Shown: positions 24,254 through 32,639 of the stretch, piece after piece
How the letters are laid out: the number at the start of each line of letters is the position of its first letter
Numbering within the stretch: position 1 is the first letter of the stretch
Assembly: GCA_035399665.1 (NCBI GenBank)
Contig: DAOPJM010000008.1
Coordinates: 1 to 64,000 of the forward strand
Origin: DAOPJM01 sp035399665
Lineage (GTDB): Bacteria; Bacillota; Clostridia; Christensenellales; CAG-138
Direction of reading: 5' to 3'
Length of the DNA: 64,000 nt
Notes under the pieces: generated by a model
Database searches by the model: none
What the model was told of the DNA's origin: nothing
The model's input: only the letters and a program-made list of their open reading frames with translations
Made by a program: the position numbers and the translations under genes

Positions 24254-25520
24254 GACATACATCAACGCGTTCAAGGTTAAGGACCTGAGAAACAAGATAC
24301 TGTTTACCTTGCTTCTCATGGTGGTTTACCGCTTGGGCAGCGCGATACCCATTCCGGGCATCGACGTAGCCGTGTGGTCCGAGACCGTTAAGAGCTACGC
24401 CCTGTTCGAGTATATGAGCGTTCTGTCCGGCTCCGCGCTGTCACAGTTCACGCTCTTTGCAATGGGTATTTCGCCTTACATTACGGCGTCCATTATCCTG
24501 CAGCTCCTGCAGATTGCCATTCCCGCTCTTGAGAAAATGAGCAAGGAAGAGGACGGCAGGCAGAAGATCGAGCGTATCACCCGTTATGTCGGCGTTGGCT
24601 TGGCCATCGTTCAGTCCATCGGCATCGTAGTAACCTATGGTTCCGATATTGTGACCGACAAGAGCTTCATGGGCTATCTCACGATTGCCGTGTGCTCCGC
24701 CGCGGGTACCGCCCTGTTGATGTGGATGGGCGAGCGCATCACTGAGAAGGGAATCGGCAACGGCATTTCGATGCTGATATTCTTCTCCATCGTGTCCCGC
24801 GTTCCCGAATTCCTTATCGAGCTGACCAAGGGCTTGATCTCCGGTCAGGCCGTGTGGCAGTTCTTCGTAACCTTAATCGTCATGCTCGTTCTGATTACCT
24901 TCGTCGTGTTCATCGACAAGGCCGTCAGGAAGATCCCGATTCAGTACGCAAAACGCGTCGTCGGCAGAAAAATGTATGGCGGTTCGAACACCTACCTGCC
25001 CATGAAGGCCAACCAGAACGGCGTTCTGCCTTTGATTTTCGCCATGACCATTATGCAGGTCCCGACGATGATCTTCCAGTTCGCCAAGTCCGGTTCGGGC
25101 TTCGCAAAAGCAGGCGCATGGTACGAGGCTAACCTCAGCTCCACCGCTGAGCTGCCGATTCCGTACTATGTAATCTACTTCCTTCTCATAATCGCGTTCG
25201 GCTATTTCTACTCGGCGATTACCTTCAACCCGATAGAGATAAGCAAGAACCTCCAGGAGAACGGCGGAGCGATCCCCGGTATCCGTATGGGCAAGCCCAC
25301 CGGCGAGTACCTTGCAAAGGTCAACAACCGTCTGACTCTGTTCGGATCGTTGTTCCTCGCCGTGATTGCCATCGTGCCTACGATAGTCCTTAACGAGATT
25401 GGCGTCACCGATATGTTCGGCGCGACCTCCGTCTTGATTATGGTCAGCGTGGCGCTTGAGACTACCGAGCAGTTGGAATCCCAGATGCTGATGAGGCACT
25501 ACAAGGGCTTCCTTAACTAA
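24246..25520 (+). CDS. secY: preprotein translocase subunit SecY
   Basis: 424 residues with ten hydrophobic segments. The start at 24246 (MFRTYINAFKVKDLRNKILF) has GAGGTG upstream inside rplO; an in-frame start at 24201 is not conserved. SecY forms the protein-conducting channel. The plug region after TM1 with GSAIPIPGIDV and the cytoplasmic loop with RKIPIQYAKRVVG (residues about 235-250) are typical. Confidence 0.98.
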   Translation: MFRTYINAFKVKDLRNKILFTLLLMVVYRLGSAIPIPGIDVAVWSETVKSYALFEYMSVLSGSALSQFTLFAMGISPYITASIILQLLQIAIPALEKMSKEEDGRQKIERITRYVGVGLAIVQSIGIVVTYGSDIVTDKSFMGYLTIAVCSAAGTALLMWMGERITEKGIGNGISMLIFFSIVSRVPEFLIELTKGLISGQAVWQFFVTLIVMLVLITFVVFIDKAVRKIPIQYAKRVVGRKMYGGSNTYLPMKANQNGVLPLIFAMTIMQVPTMIFQFAKSGSGFAKAGAWYEANLSSTAELPIPYYVIYFLLIIAFGYFYSAITFNPIEISKNLQENGGAIPGIRMGKPTGEYLAKVNNRLTLFGSLFLAVIAIVPTIVLNEIGVTDMFGATSVLIMVSVALETTEQLESQMLMRHYKGFLN

Positions 25521-25526
25521 GCGGTT

Positions 25527-26147
25527 ATGAAGTTGGTTTTCTTGGGCCCGCCGGGTGCGGGTAAGGGAACACAGGCCAAGGATGTGGCGGCGCATTATGG
25601 CATTGCTCACATCTCCACCGGCGATATGCTGAGAGCGGAAATCCGCGGCGGCACAGAGCTGGGAATGGCCGCAAAGGGTTGTCTCGACAGAGGCGAGCTG
25701 GTTCCCGACGAAGTTGTTTGCGGTATGGTCAAGAACCGTATCGCCATGCCGGATTGCGCGAGGGGGTTTCTGCTGGACGGATTCCCCCGCACATCCGTCC
25801 AAGCGGAGATTTTGTCGTCCCTGACCGACATCGACAGGGCGGTAAACATCGACGTTCCCTCGGAGCGTCTGATAGACAGGATCTCAGGCAGGCGTATGTG
25901 TCCCGACTGCGGGGCCGCGTATCATGTGTCCACGCATAAGCACAGCACCTGCACCGCTTGCGGCGCGAAGCTGTATCAGCGCGACGACGACAGGGCCGAG
26001 ACCGTTGAGAACCGCCTTAGGGTGTATGAGAGCGCTACAAAGCCGCTCATCGACTACTACGACGGCAAGGGTCTATTAAGCACCGTGGACGGAGATGCGC
26101 CCGTGCGTGAAGTCACAATTCGGATTCTTGAGGCATTGGGCGAATGA
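25527..26147 (+). CDS. adk: adenylate kinase, zinc-lid type
   Basis: 206 residues. P-loop GPPGAGKGTQ at 7-16, AMP-binding HISTGDMLR, DGFPRT, and a lid with a zinc finger of two CxxC pairs (CPDCGAAYH... and CTACGAKL). Interconverts ATP, AMP and ADP. Slightly short of the usual 212-217. The ATGA overlap couples it to map. Confidence 0.97.
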   Translation: MKLVFLGPPGAGKGTQAKDVAAHYGIAHISTGDMLRAEIRGGTELGMAAKGCLDRGELVPDEVVCGMVKNRIAMPDCARGFLLDGFPRTSVQAEILSSLTDIDRAVNIDVPSERLIDRISGRRMCPDCGAAYHVSTHKHSTCTACGAKLYQRDDDRAETVENRLRVYESATKPLIDYYDGKGLLSTVDGDAPVREVTIRILEALGE

Positions 26148-26908
26148 TCGAGCTTAAGACTGAGGCTGAAATTCAAAAGATGAAGGCCGCCGGCAAGGTG
26201 GTGGAGGATACCCTAAAGCTCCTTGAGAGGAGCGTAAGGGAGGGAATCACCACGGAGGAGCTGGACAGGATAAGTGAGGATTACATCCGAAGCTGTGGAG
26301 CTGTGCCTTCGTTCCTGAACTACGAGGGGTATCCAAAGAGCATCTGCGTGTCTATAAACGACCAGGTGGTGCATGGTATTCCCGGCAAGCGCAGGATTAA
26401 GGACGGCGACATCGTAAGCTGTGACGTCGGAGCTTATCTGGACGGTTTTCACGGCGACGCGGCGAGGACTTTCATCGTTGGGAATGTTCCCGACGAGGTG
26501 AAGGAGCTTGTCAAGGTCACACGGGAATGCTTCTTTGAGGCGTTGAAGTATTGCAGAGAGGGCTATCGGATATCCGATATATCCATCGCGGTACAGAAGC
26601 ATGCCGAATCGCATGGCTACGGCGTAGTGCGCGAGCTTATCGGGCACGGCGTGGGAAGGCACATGCACGAGCAGCCGGACGTTCCCAACTACTATTCACC
26701 GCATTCCAGACAGAGGTTGCAGGCGGGCATGACGATAGCCATCGAGCCTATGATCAACCTGGGGACGGCGGCGGTATGGCAGCTTGAGGACGGATGGACG
26801 GTGGTGACCAGAGACGGCAAGCCCTCGGCGCATTACGAGAACAGCGTAGCTGTCACGAGCGGCGACCCGATACTGCTGACCCTGACGGAGGACGTCCATG
26901 AGGGATAG
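26144..26908 (+). CDS. map: methionine aminopeptidase type I
   Basis: 254 residues, class I pita-bread fold. Metal ligands appear in order: D in CDVGAYLDGFHGD (two aspartates), H in GHGVGRHMHE, E in AIEPMI and E in HYENSVAV. It removes initiator methionine from new proteins. Overlaps adk by 4 nt and the next gene by 11 nt. Confidence 0.97.
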   Translation: MIELKTEAEIQKMKAAGKVVEDTLKLLERSVREGITTEELDRISEDYIRSCGAVPSFLNYEGYPKSICVSINDQVVHGIPGKRRIKDGDIVSCDVGAYLDGFHGDAARTFIVGNVPDEVKELVKVTRECFFEALKYCREGYRISDISIAVQKHAESHGYGVVRELIGHGVGRHMHEQPDVPNYYSPHSRQRLQAGMTIAIEPMINLGTAAVWQLEDGWTVVTRDGKPSAHYENSVAVTSGDPILLTLTEDVHEG

Positions 26909-27191
26909 TATTCCAAAGGTTGGGGATGCGGTAAGGTCGAAGGCAGGCAGGGACGCGGGCAGAGTGTTCATCGTTACGGCGGTGGAAGGGCAGTATGTCT
27001 GGCTCTGCGACGGCGATCTGAGGAAGCTCGAAGCCCCAAAGAAGAAGAAGCTGCGCCACATATCCCCGTTGCCGACGGGGACAGGGATGGACAGCGCGGC
27101 GGACGGCGAGAAGGTTTGTAACGCGCAGATAGCCCGACACATAAAGGGCTTGTGCGAAAAAGACACGACCCAAACGAACAAGGAGGAATAG
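26898..27191 (+). CDS. KOW-domain RNA-binding protein
   Basis: A 97-residue protein commonly found between map and infA in Clostridia. The N-terminal half has a KOW/L14e-like motif (VGDAVRSKAGRDAGRVFIV), with a basic KLEAPKKKKLRH segment. The last 35 residues look disordered and charged. Function is not established; a role in ribosome or RNA binding is inferred from domain and position. infA starts 1 nt after its stop. Confidence 0.85.
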   Translation: MRDSIPKVGDAVRSKAGRDAGRVFIVTAVEGQYVWLCDGDLRKLEAPKKKKLRHISPLPTGTGMDSAADGEKVCNAQIARHIKGLCEKDTTQTNKEE

Positions 27192-27192
27192 T

Positions 27193-27414
27193 TTGCCGAA
27201 GGATGAAGTTATCGAAGTAACGGGAGTTGTTTCCGACGTGTTCCCGAACGCAATGTTTGAAGTAACGCTTCAGAACGGGTACAAGATCACCGCCACCATA
27301 TCGGGCAAGCTGCGTATGCACAACATCCGCATTTTGCAGGGGGACAAGGTGACTTGCGAATTGTCAACCTACGATTTGACCCGCGGCAGGATCACTTGGC
27401 GCGGCAAGCACTAA
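27193..27414 (+). CDS. infA: translation initiation factor IF-1
   Basis: 73 residues, OB fold: PKDEVIEVTGVVSDVFPNAMF, then ISGKLRMHNIRILQGDKV. Begins with TTG, not ATG: AGGAGG at 27181-27186 sits 6 nt upstream, and the next residues match the family N-terminus, so TTG is the start. Blocks the A site during initiation. Confidence 0.96.
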   Translation: MPKDEVIEVTGVVSDVFPNAMFEVTLQNGYKITATISGKLRMHNIRILQGDKVTCELSTYDLTRGRITWRGKH

Positions 27415-27440
27415 AATTTTTTAGTTGAAGGAGAACTACC

Positions 27441-27554
27441 ATGAAAGTAAGACCGTCTATTAAACCCATCTGCGAGAAGTGCAAGATAATCAAGCGCAAG
27501 GGCCGCTTGATGGTCATCTGCGAGAATCCCAGGCACAAGCAGCGTCAGGGCTAA
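27441..27554 (+). CDS. rpmJ: 50S ribosomal protein L36, zinc form
   Basis: A short gene of 37 residues (MKVRPSIKPICEKCKIIKRK...). Zinc ligands C11, C14, C27 and H32 are all present, marking the zinc-binding version. GGAG lies about 8 nt upstream. 101 nt without a gene separate it from rpsM; I saw no confident promoter there. Confidence 0.96.
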   Translation: MKVRPSIKPICEKCKIIKRKGRLMVICENPRHKQRQG

Positions 27555-27655
27555 TCCCTAAGAGGGAAAATACTTATGGGGCGGCTGGCGCGATGAAAAG
27601 CGCAAACCCGTAAGCTTATATATACACTAAATCTTTACGGAGGAAATGTAACAAT

Positions 27656-28021
27656 ATGGCACGTATTGCTGGCGTAGACCTTCCGAGGGACAAGCGCGTT
27701 GAGATCGGCTTGACCTATATATACGGAATCGGTCAGAAAACCGCTTCCGAGATCCTCGCAAAAACCGGCGTCAATCCTGACATCCGTGTGCGCGACTTAT
27801 CGGAGAGCGACGTAACCAAATTGAGGGAGTACATCGACCATAACTGTAAGGTCGAGGGCGACTTAAGGCGCGAAACCTCGATGAATATCAAGAGACTCAT
27901 AGAGATCGGCTGCTACCGCGGAGTACGTCACCGCAAGGGCCTGCCGGTAAGGGGTCAGAGAACAAAGACCAACGCAAGGACCAGGAAGGGTCCGAAGAAG
28001 CTTCAGGGCAAGAGAAAGTAA
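27656..28021 (+). CDS. rpsM: 30S ribosomal protein S13
   Basis: 121 residues. MARIAGVDLPRDKRVEIGLT start and the basic tail RTKTNARTRKGPKKLQGKRK are typical. Contacts the P-site tRNA and forms intersubunit bridges. Confidence 0.98.
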   Translation: MARIAGVDLPRDKRVEIGLTYIYGIGQKTASEILAKTGVNPDIRVRDLSESDVTKLREYIDHNCKVEGDLRRETSMNIKRLIEIGCYRGVRHRKGLPVRGQRTKTNARTRKGPKKLQGKRK

Positions 28022-28033
28022 GGAGGAAGCAAG

Positions 28034-28435
28034 ATGGCAAAAGCTAAGTTGAAGAAAGCCACCACGCGCAAGCGTCGTGAGAGAAAGAACATCGAAAACG
28101 GGCAGGTCCATATCCGTTCCTCATTCAACAACACCCTCGTAACCATCACCGATTTGCAGGGCAATGCAATCGCATGGTCGAGCGCAGGCTCGCTGAACTT
28201 CAAGGGTTCCAGGAAGTCCACCCCGTTTGCGGCTCAGATGGCGTCTGAGGCTGCTGCGAAGGCGGCTATGGAGCACGGCTTAAAGCGCGTTGAAGTTTTT
28301 ATCAAGGGACCGGGTTCCGGCCGTGAAGCCGCTATCCGTGCGCTGGACGCAGCAGGACTGAGCGTCGTCATGATTAAGGACGTAACTCCTGTTCCGCACA
28401 ACGGCTGCCGTCCTCCCAAGCGCAGAAGAGTATAA
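28034..28435 (+). CDS. rpsK: 30S ribosomal protein S11
   Basis: 133 residues with the conserved IRSSFNNTLVTITD and C-terminal PHNGCRPPKRRRV. Located in the platform near the E-site codon. Confidence 0.98.
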   Translation: MAKAKLKKATTRKRRERKNIENGQVHIRSSFNNTLVTITDLQGNAIAWSSAGSLNFKGSRKSTPFAAQMASEAAAKAAMEHGLKRVEVFIKGPGSGREAAIRALDAAGLSVVMIKDVTPVPHNGCRPPKRRRV

Positions 28436-28450
28436 GGAGGGAGTCATACT

Positions 28451-29077
28451 ATGGCAAGATATACCGATTCCGTTTGCAGACAGTGCCGCAGAGAAGGCAC
28501 GAAGCTGTTTTTGAAGGGTGATCGCTGCTACACTGAGAAGTGCGCGCTGACCCTTCGTCACACCCCTCCGGGAATGCACGGCCAGGGCAGGAAGAAGCAG
28601 TCCAACTACGGCATTCAGCTTCGTGAGAAGCAGAAGGTCCGCAGGGCTTATGGAGTTACCGAGTCGCAGTTTGTCAAGTACTATGACATGGCGACCAATA
28701 TGCGCGGCGTGACGGGCGACAACATGCTCTCTCTATTGGAGCGTCGCTTGGACAACGTAGCGTACAGGCTCAACCTCGGCGATTCTCGTCCCATGGCACG
28801 CCAAATGGTTACGCATGGTCATCTGCTTGTCAACGGCAAGAAGGTCGATATCGCTTCTTATCTCGTAAAGGACGGCGACGTCGTTTCTGTCCGCGAGAAG
28901 AGCCGCGATATTCCTTACTTCAAGACGCTGCGTGAGGAAGGCGCAAAGCGCTCGATCCCCGGTTGGTTGGAGCTTGACGCGGAGACGCTCACAGGCAAGG
29001 TTATGGCTCTGCCGAAGCGTGAGGACATCGATATGACCATTGAGGAGCATCTCATCGTTGAGTTCTACTCAAGGTAA
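28451..29077 (+). CDS. rpsD: 30S ribosomal protein S4, zinc form
   Basis: 208 residues. C9, C12, C26 and C31 at the N-terminus form the zinc site of C+ S4 proteins, followed by the S4 RNA-binding domain (LLERRLDNVAYRLNLGDSRP). Primary 16S binder and translational repressor in other bacteria. rpoA follows after 40 nt. Confidence 0.97.
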   Translation: MARYTDSVCRQCRREGTKLFLKGDRCYTEKCALTLRHTPPGMHGQGRKKQSNYGIQLREKQKVRRAYGVTESQFVKYYDMATNMRGVTGDNMLSLLERRLDNVAYRLNLGDSRPMARQMVTHGHLLVNGKKVDIASYLVKDGDVVSVREKSRDIPYFKTLREEGAKRSIPGWLELDAETLTGKVMALPKREDIDMTIEEHLIVEFYSR

Positions 29078-29117
29078 TAAAGGCGAACCGGACGATTATT
29101 CACCGAAGGAGGATAGA

Positions 29118-30059
29118 ATGATAGAAATCGAAAGACCGAAGTTGGAATGCGTAGAACTGACGGACAGATACGGCAAATTCGTCGTAGAACCGTTAGAGCG
29201 CGGATTTGGCACCACTCTCGGCAATTCCATGCGCAGAGTGCTGCTCTCGAGCCTCCCCGGCGTCGCTGTGACCACTATCAGAGTTGACGGTGTGTTGCAT
29301 GAGTTCTCCACAATAGAAGGCGTAAAGGAAGACGTCACCGAGATCATCCTCAATATCAAGGAGCTTAGGTGCAGAATGCACTGCCAGGGCCCCAAGAAAC
29401 TGATTATCGATGCGAGGGGCGAATGCGAGGTTACGGCCGGTGACATTCTGCCTGATTCCGAAGTTGAAATCGTCAATCCGGAGCTGCATATAGCGACTTT
29501 GGATACGAACGCGAGACTGCATATCGAACTCACACTTGATCACGGCAGAGGCTATGTCTCAGCCGACAAGAACAAGCGCCCCGATATGTCTATCGGCGAA
29601 ATAGCCGTAGATTCCATCTACACCCCCATCAGCAAGGTTAACTTCTCGGTTGAGAATACCCGTATCGGGCAGATTACCGACTTCGACAAGCTGACCCTTG
29701 AGCTGTGGACCGATGGAAGCATACGTCCGGAAGAGGCCGCTTCGCTCGCGGCCAAGATCCTGACAGAGCATCTGGTATTGTTCATCAACCTCACCGACCA
29801 TGTACAGGGCGTAGAAATCCTGGTCGAGAAGGAGGAGGGCAAGAAGGAAAAGATTCTGGAGATGAATATCGAAGATCTGGACCTTTCCGTGCGTTCCTAC
29901 AACTGTCTCAAGCGCGCAGGCATCAACACCGTAGAGGAGCTGGTGCAGCGTGATGAGGATGAGATGATGAAGGTCAGAAACCTCGGCAGGAAATCACTTG
30001 AAGAAGTGCAACAGAAACTGGCGCAGTTGGGACTGTCTCTGCGCTCTAACGAAGATTAA
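29118..30059 (+). CDS. rpoA: DNA-directed RNA polymerase subunit alpha
   Basis: 313 residues. The start at 29118 (MIEIERPKLECVEL) has AAGGAGG 6 nt upstream; the frame is open into rpsD but is not conserved there. The N-terminal dimerisation domain includes GFGTTLGNSMRRVLLSSLPG. The C-terminal domain (NIEDLDLSVRSYNCLKRAGI to KSLEEVQQKL) binds UP elements and activators. Confidence 0.98.
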   Translation: MIEIERPKLECVELTDRYGKFVVEPLERGFGTTLGNSMRRVLLSSLPGVAVTTIRVDGVLHEFSTIEGVKEDVTEIILNIKELRCRMHCQGPKKLIIDARGECEVTAGDILPDSEVEIVNPELHIATLDTNARLHIELTLDHGRGYVSADKNKRPDMSIGEIAVDSIYTPISKVNFSVENTRIGQITDFDKLTLELWTDGSIRPEEAASLAAKILTEHLVLFINLTDHVQGVEILVEKEEGKKEKILEMNIEDLDLSVRSYNCLKRAGINTVEELVQRDEDEMMKVRNLGRKSLEEVQQKLAQLGLSLRSNED

Positions 30060-30073
30060 GGAGGAAGCAACTA

Positions 30074-30571
30074 ATGGCAAACAGGAAACTGGGGAGAACC
30101 TCAGACCAGCGTGTTGCAATGCTCAGAAGCCTTACCACCGCTCTCATTTGGAACGGAAAGATAGTTACCACCGAAACCAGGGCAAAGGAAGTCCGTGCTA
30201 TTGCCGAGAGGATCATCACTTTGGCCGTTAAGGAATATGGGAACAGTGAAACGGTTGAGAAGCAGAAGCGCAACGAAAAGGACCAGATCAGCACCGTAGA
30301 GACGGTACAGGATCTTCCCTCCAAGCTCCATGCGCGTAGGCAGATAATGTCCTACCTGTATGACGCTAAGGAGCATAAGGCAAAGGACGAGAGCAAGAGC
30401 GACTATCGCGAGCGCACCGCCGACAGGCGTCATGCGGTCATCGAGAAGCTGTTCCGCGACATCGCACCCAAGTACGCCGAGACCAACAAGAACGGCGGCT
30501 ACACCCGCATGTACAAGCTCGGGCCCCGCAGGGGCGACGCGGCCCCCATGGTCGTTATAGAGCTGGTATAA
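30074..30571 (+). CDS. rplQ: 50S ribosomal protein L17 with internal insertions
   Basis: 165 residues against about 120 in Bacillus. Both ends are conventional (MANRKLGRTSDQRVAMLRSL; GGYTRMYKLGPRRGDAAPM). Two charged insertions are seen: about 30 residues between ITLA and LHARRQ, and about 14 residues before IEKLFRDIAPKY. The frame is intact, so these are true insertions rather than errors. L17 surrounds the tunnel exit. Last gene of the cluster; a terminator follows. Confidence 0.96.
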   Translation: MANRKLGRTSDQRVAMLRSLTTALIWNGKIVTTETRAKEVRAIAERIITLAVKEYGNSETVEKQKRNEKDQISTVETVQDLPSKLHARRQIMSYLYDAKEHKAKDESKSDYRERTADRRHAVIEKLFRDIAPKYAETNKNGGYTRMYKLGPRRGDAAPMVVIELV

Positions 30572-30598
30572 GCAGTACAATAACTTCATCTGCAAAGA

Positions 30599-30630
30599 GA
30601 ACGCTGCAAGGCAATTGCGGCGTTCTTTTC
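30599..30630 (+). terminator. terminator of the ribosomal protein/rpoA cluster
   Basis: GAACGCTGCAA pairs with TTGCGGCGTTC (one wobble), followed by TTTTC. Confidence 0.8.
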
Positions 30631-30720
30631 ATTGCCATCCCACCCGCCGCTGTCGTACAATTACTTTCCGCCTTTCAACCCCCGCTGTCATACAATTATT
30701 TTCCCCCATCCTACCCCCGC

Positions 30721-30892
30721 TGTCATCCTGAGCTTTAGTCGAAGGATCTTGGCAAAAACTACACAGTCAAGACCCGCTCCCCCTCGCACCCCCCACTCCC
30801 ACCCTTACGCCCCCTTATTCCACGGGGGAGCGCCCCTATCCACACAAGCTTGTTTCAAGATCCTTCGTCGCTGTCGCTCCTCAGGATGACAA
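30721..30892. repeat. composite palindromic repeat
   Basis: Left half-site 30721-30751, a diverged core with GGGGGAGCGCCCC near 30826 and an inverted right half-site 30857-30891. Degenerate GCTGTCATAC fragments precede it (30653, 30685). The rest of 30893-31050 shows a further partial copy near 30946 and no gene. Confidence 0.8.
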
Positions 30893-31054
30893 GGGAGCTT
30901 TTGCTCTTCTCATACCTATTTAGAATTCATAATTGCACCCCCATTGTCATCCTTTGCCTATCGCAAGGATATTGCTTTCGGGTATGGCAGGGTCTGCGCT
31001 TTATGGCAAGCATCAAAGAGTTTAATAAAAATTCACCTTCGACGACCTCGTATA

Positions 31055-31063
31055 TGGTATAAT
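31055..31063 (+). promoter_or_regulatory. extended -10 promoter for trxB
   Basis: TGGTATAAT (TGn plus TATAAT) 30 nt before the trxB start. No good -35 at the right distance. Confidence 0.5.
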
Positions 31064-31092
31064 AAACCATCTATCAATTTACGGGAGATGCT

Positions 31093-32004
31093 ATGGTTGA
31101 TATTGCAATAATCGGAGGCGGCCCCGCGGGACTGGCAGCGGGCATATACGCCATAAGGGGCGGCGCATCCGTGCGCCTTTATGAGGAGATGTTCTGCGGC
31201 GGACAGATTACCAAGACCCACCGCATAGAGAACTACCCCGGTCTGTGCGGGCTTGACGGGTACACGCTTGCAAGCAAATTCGAGCAGCACGCCCAAGAGC
31301 TGGGGCTTGAGCCGGAATTCGAGCCTGTCACGGGTTTGAAATTGGGCGAAAAGAAGCTTATAATCACCGAGGCGGGAACGCTCGAGGTCAAGACCGTGAT
31401 ACTTTGCACAGGCGCGGAGCCGCGAAAGCTCAACATTGAGGGCGAGGAAGCGTTCACAGGACACGGAGTGTCATACTGCGCGACCTGCGATGGCGCGTTC
31501 TACAAGGGCAAGACCGTGGCGGTCGTAGGCGGCGGCGACACCGCCGTAACCGACGCGCTTTACCTTGCGACCATGGCGGAGAGGGTTTACCTCATACACA
31601 GGCGGGACGAGCTTCGTGCCGTGGGCAGAGCGGTGGAAACGTTAAAAAATACTGACAACATCGAACTTATTCTAAACGCTGTACCCACCAAGATTACGGG
31701 AGACAAGCGCGTTACGGGGCTGGAGCTTATGGACAAGCTCACGGGCGAGACTCGCGCCATAGCCTTGGACGGAGTGTTTGCTGCGGTTGGCGTGGTACCC
31801 AGAACCGAACTTTTCAAGGAGCAGCTTGCCCTGACGCAAAGCGGTTCTGTTATCACTAACGAGCGCATGGAGACCAGCGAGCCCGGAGTTTTCGCGGCGG
31901 GCGATGTTAGGGACACCCCCTTGCGGCAGGTGGTTACGGCTTGCGCGGACGGCGCGACAGCCGCGACCTACGCGATAGAGCATATAAGGGCTTACGGGCT
32001 ATGA
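31093..32004 (+). CDS. trxB: thioredoxin reductase
   Basis: 303 residues. FAD motif GGGPAGLAAG (8-17), redox pair C129-A-T-C132 in YCATCDGAFY, NADPH loop GGGDTA (147-152) and C-terminal GVFAAGDVR. It reduces thioredoxin with NADPH; ferredoxin-dependent clostridial variants exist, but the GGGDTA motif supports a pyridine nucleotide. Overlaps nth by ATGA. Confidence 0.92.
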   Translation: MVDIAIIGGGPAGLAAGIYAIRGGASVRLYEEMFCGGQITKTHRIENYPGLCGLDGYTLASKFEQHAQELGLEPEFEPVTGLKLGEKKLIITEAGTLEVKTVILCTGAEPRKLNIEGEEAFTGHGVSYCATCDGAFYKGKTVAVVGGGDTAVTDALYLATMAERVYLIHRRDELRAVGRAVETLKNTDNIELILNAVPTKITGDKRVTGLELMDKLTGETRAIALDGVFAAVGVVPRTELFKEQLALTQSGSVITNERMETSEPGVFAAGDVRDTPLRQVVTACADGATAATYAIEHIRAYGL

Positions 32005-32639
32005 TGCTTGACAGGGAGGGAGTAACGCTTGCCTTGGCGGACTTGGAGCAGGCCTTCCCAAAGGTGAGCTGCGCCTTGGAGCATGAGGACGCCTTTACGC
32101 TCCTCGTGGCAACCATGCTGTCCGCGCAGTGCACGGACAAGCAGGTCAACAGGGTTACGCCCGCGCTCTTTGAAAAGTATCCGCACCCAAAGGATTTTGC
32201 CGCGCTCACCCCCACCGAGCTGGAGCCGCTCATCAAGAGCTGCGGCTTCTATCATGACAAGGCAAGGAACATCATTGCGGCGTGTATAGCCTTGGTCACA
32301 AGGTTCAACGGCGAGGTTCCTTCCACTATGGAGGAGCTTGTGAGCCTGCCCGGGGTGGGACGCAAGACGGCGAACGTGGTGCTGTCCAACGCCTTCAATG
32401 TGCCTGCGATAGCTGTTGACACGCACGTATTTCGCGTGTCGAACCGCATAGGGCTTGCACAGGCCAAGGACGTAGAAAAGACCGAGAAACAGCTCATGGA
32501 GAATATCCCCAAGGAGCTGTGGAGCGTGAGCCATCACAGGCTCATAGCCCTCGGCAGACAGATTTGCAGCGCACGAAACCCCAAGTGCGGGGTGTGTGCG
32601 CTAAGGGAGGTATGCTCATACAATGCAGTTCTTAGATAA
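32001..32639 (+). CDS. nth: endonuclease III
   Basis: 212 residues from ATG 32001, overlapping the trxB stop. Helix-hairpin-helix LPGVGRKTANVV with catalytic K122, D140 in VDTHVFRVSNR, and a C-terminal 4Fe-4S loop with spacing C-x6-C-x2-C-x5-C. It removes oxidised pyrimidines and nicks abasic sites. An upstream in-frame start (31941) lies within trxB and is not conserved. Its 3-prime end overlaps obg by 17 nt. Confidence 0.94.
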   Translation: MMLDREGVTLALADLEQAFPKVSCALEHEDAFTLLVATMLSAQCTDKQVNRVTPALFEKYPHPKDFAALTPTELEPLIKSCGFYHDKARNIIAACIALVTRFNGEVPSTMEELVSLPGVGRKTANVVLSNAFNVPAIAVDTHVFRVSNRIGLAQAKDVEKTEKQLMENIPKELWSVSHHRLIALGRQICSARNPKCGVCALREVCSYNAVLR

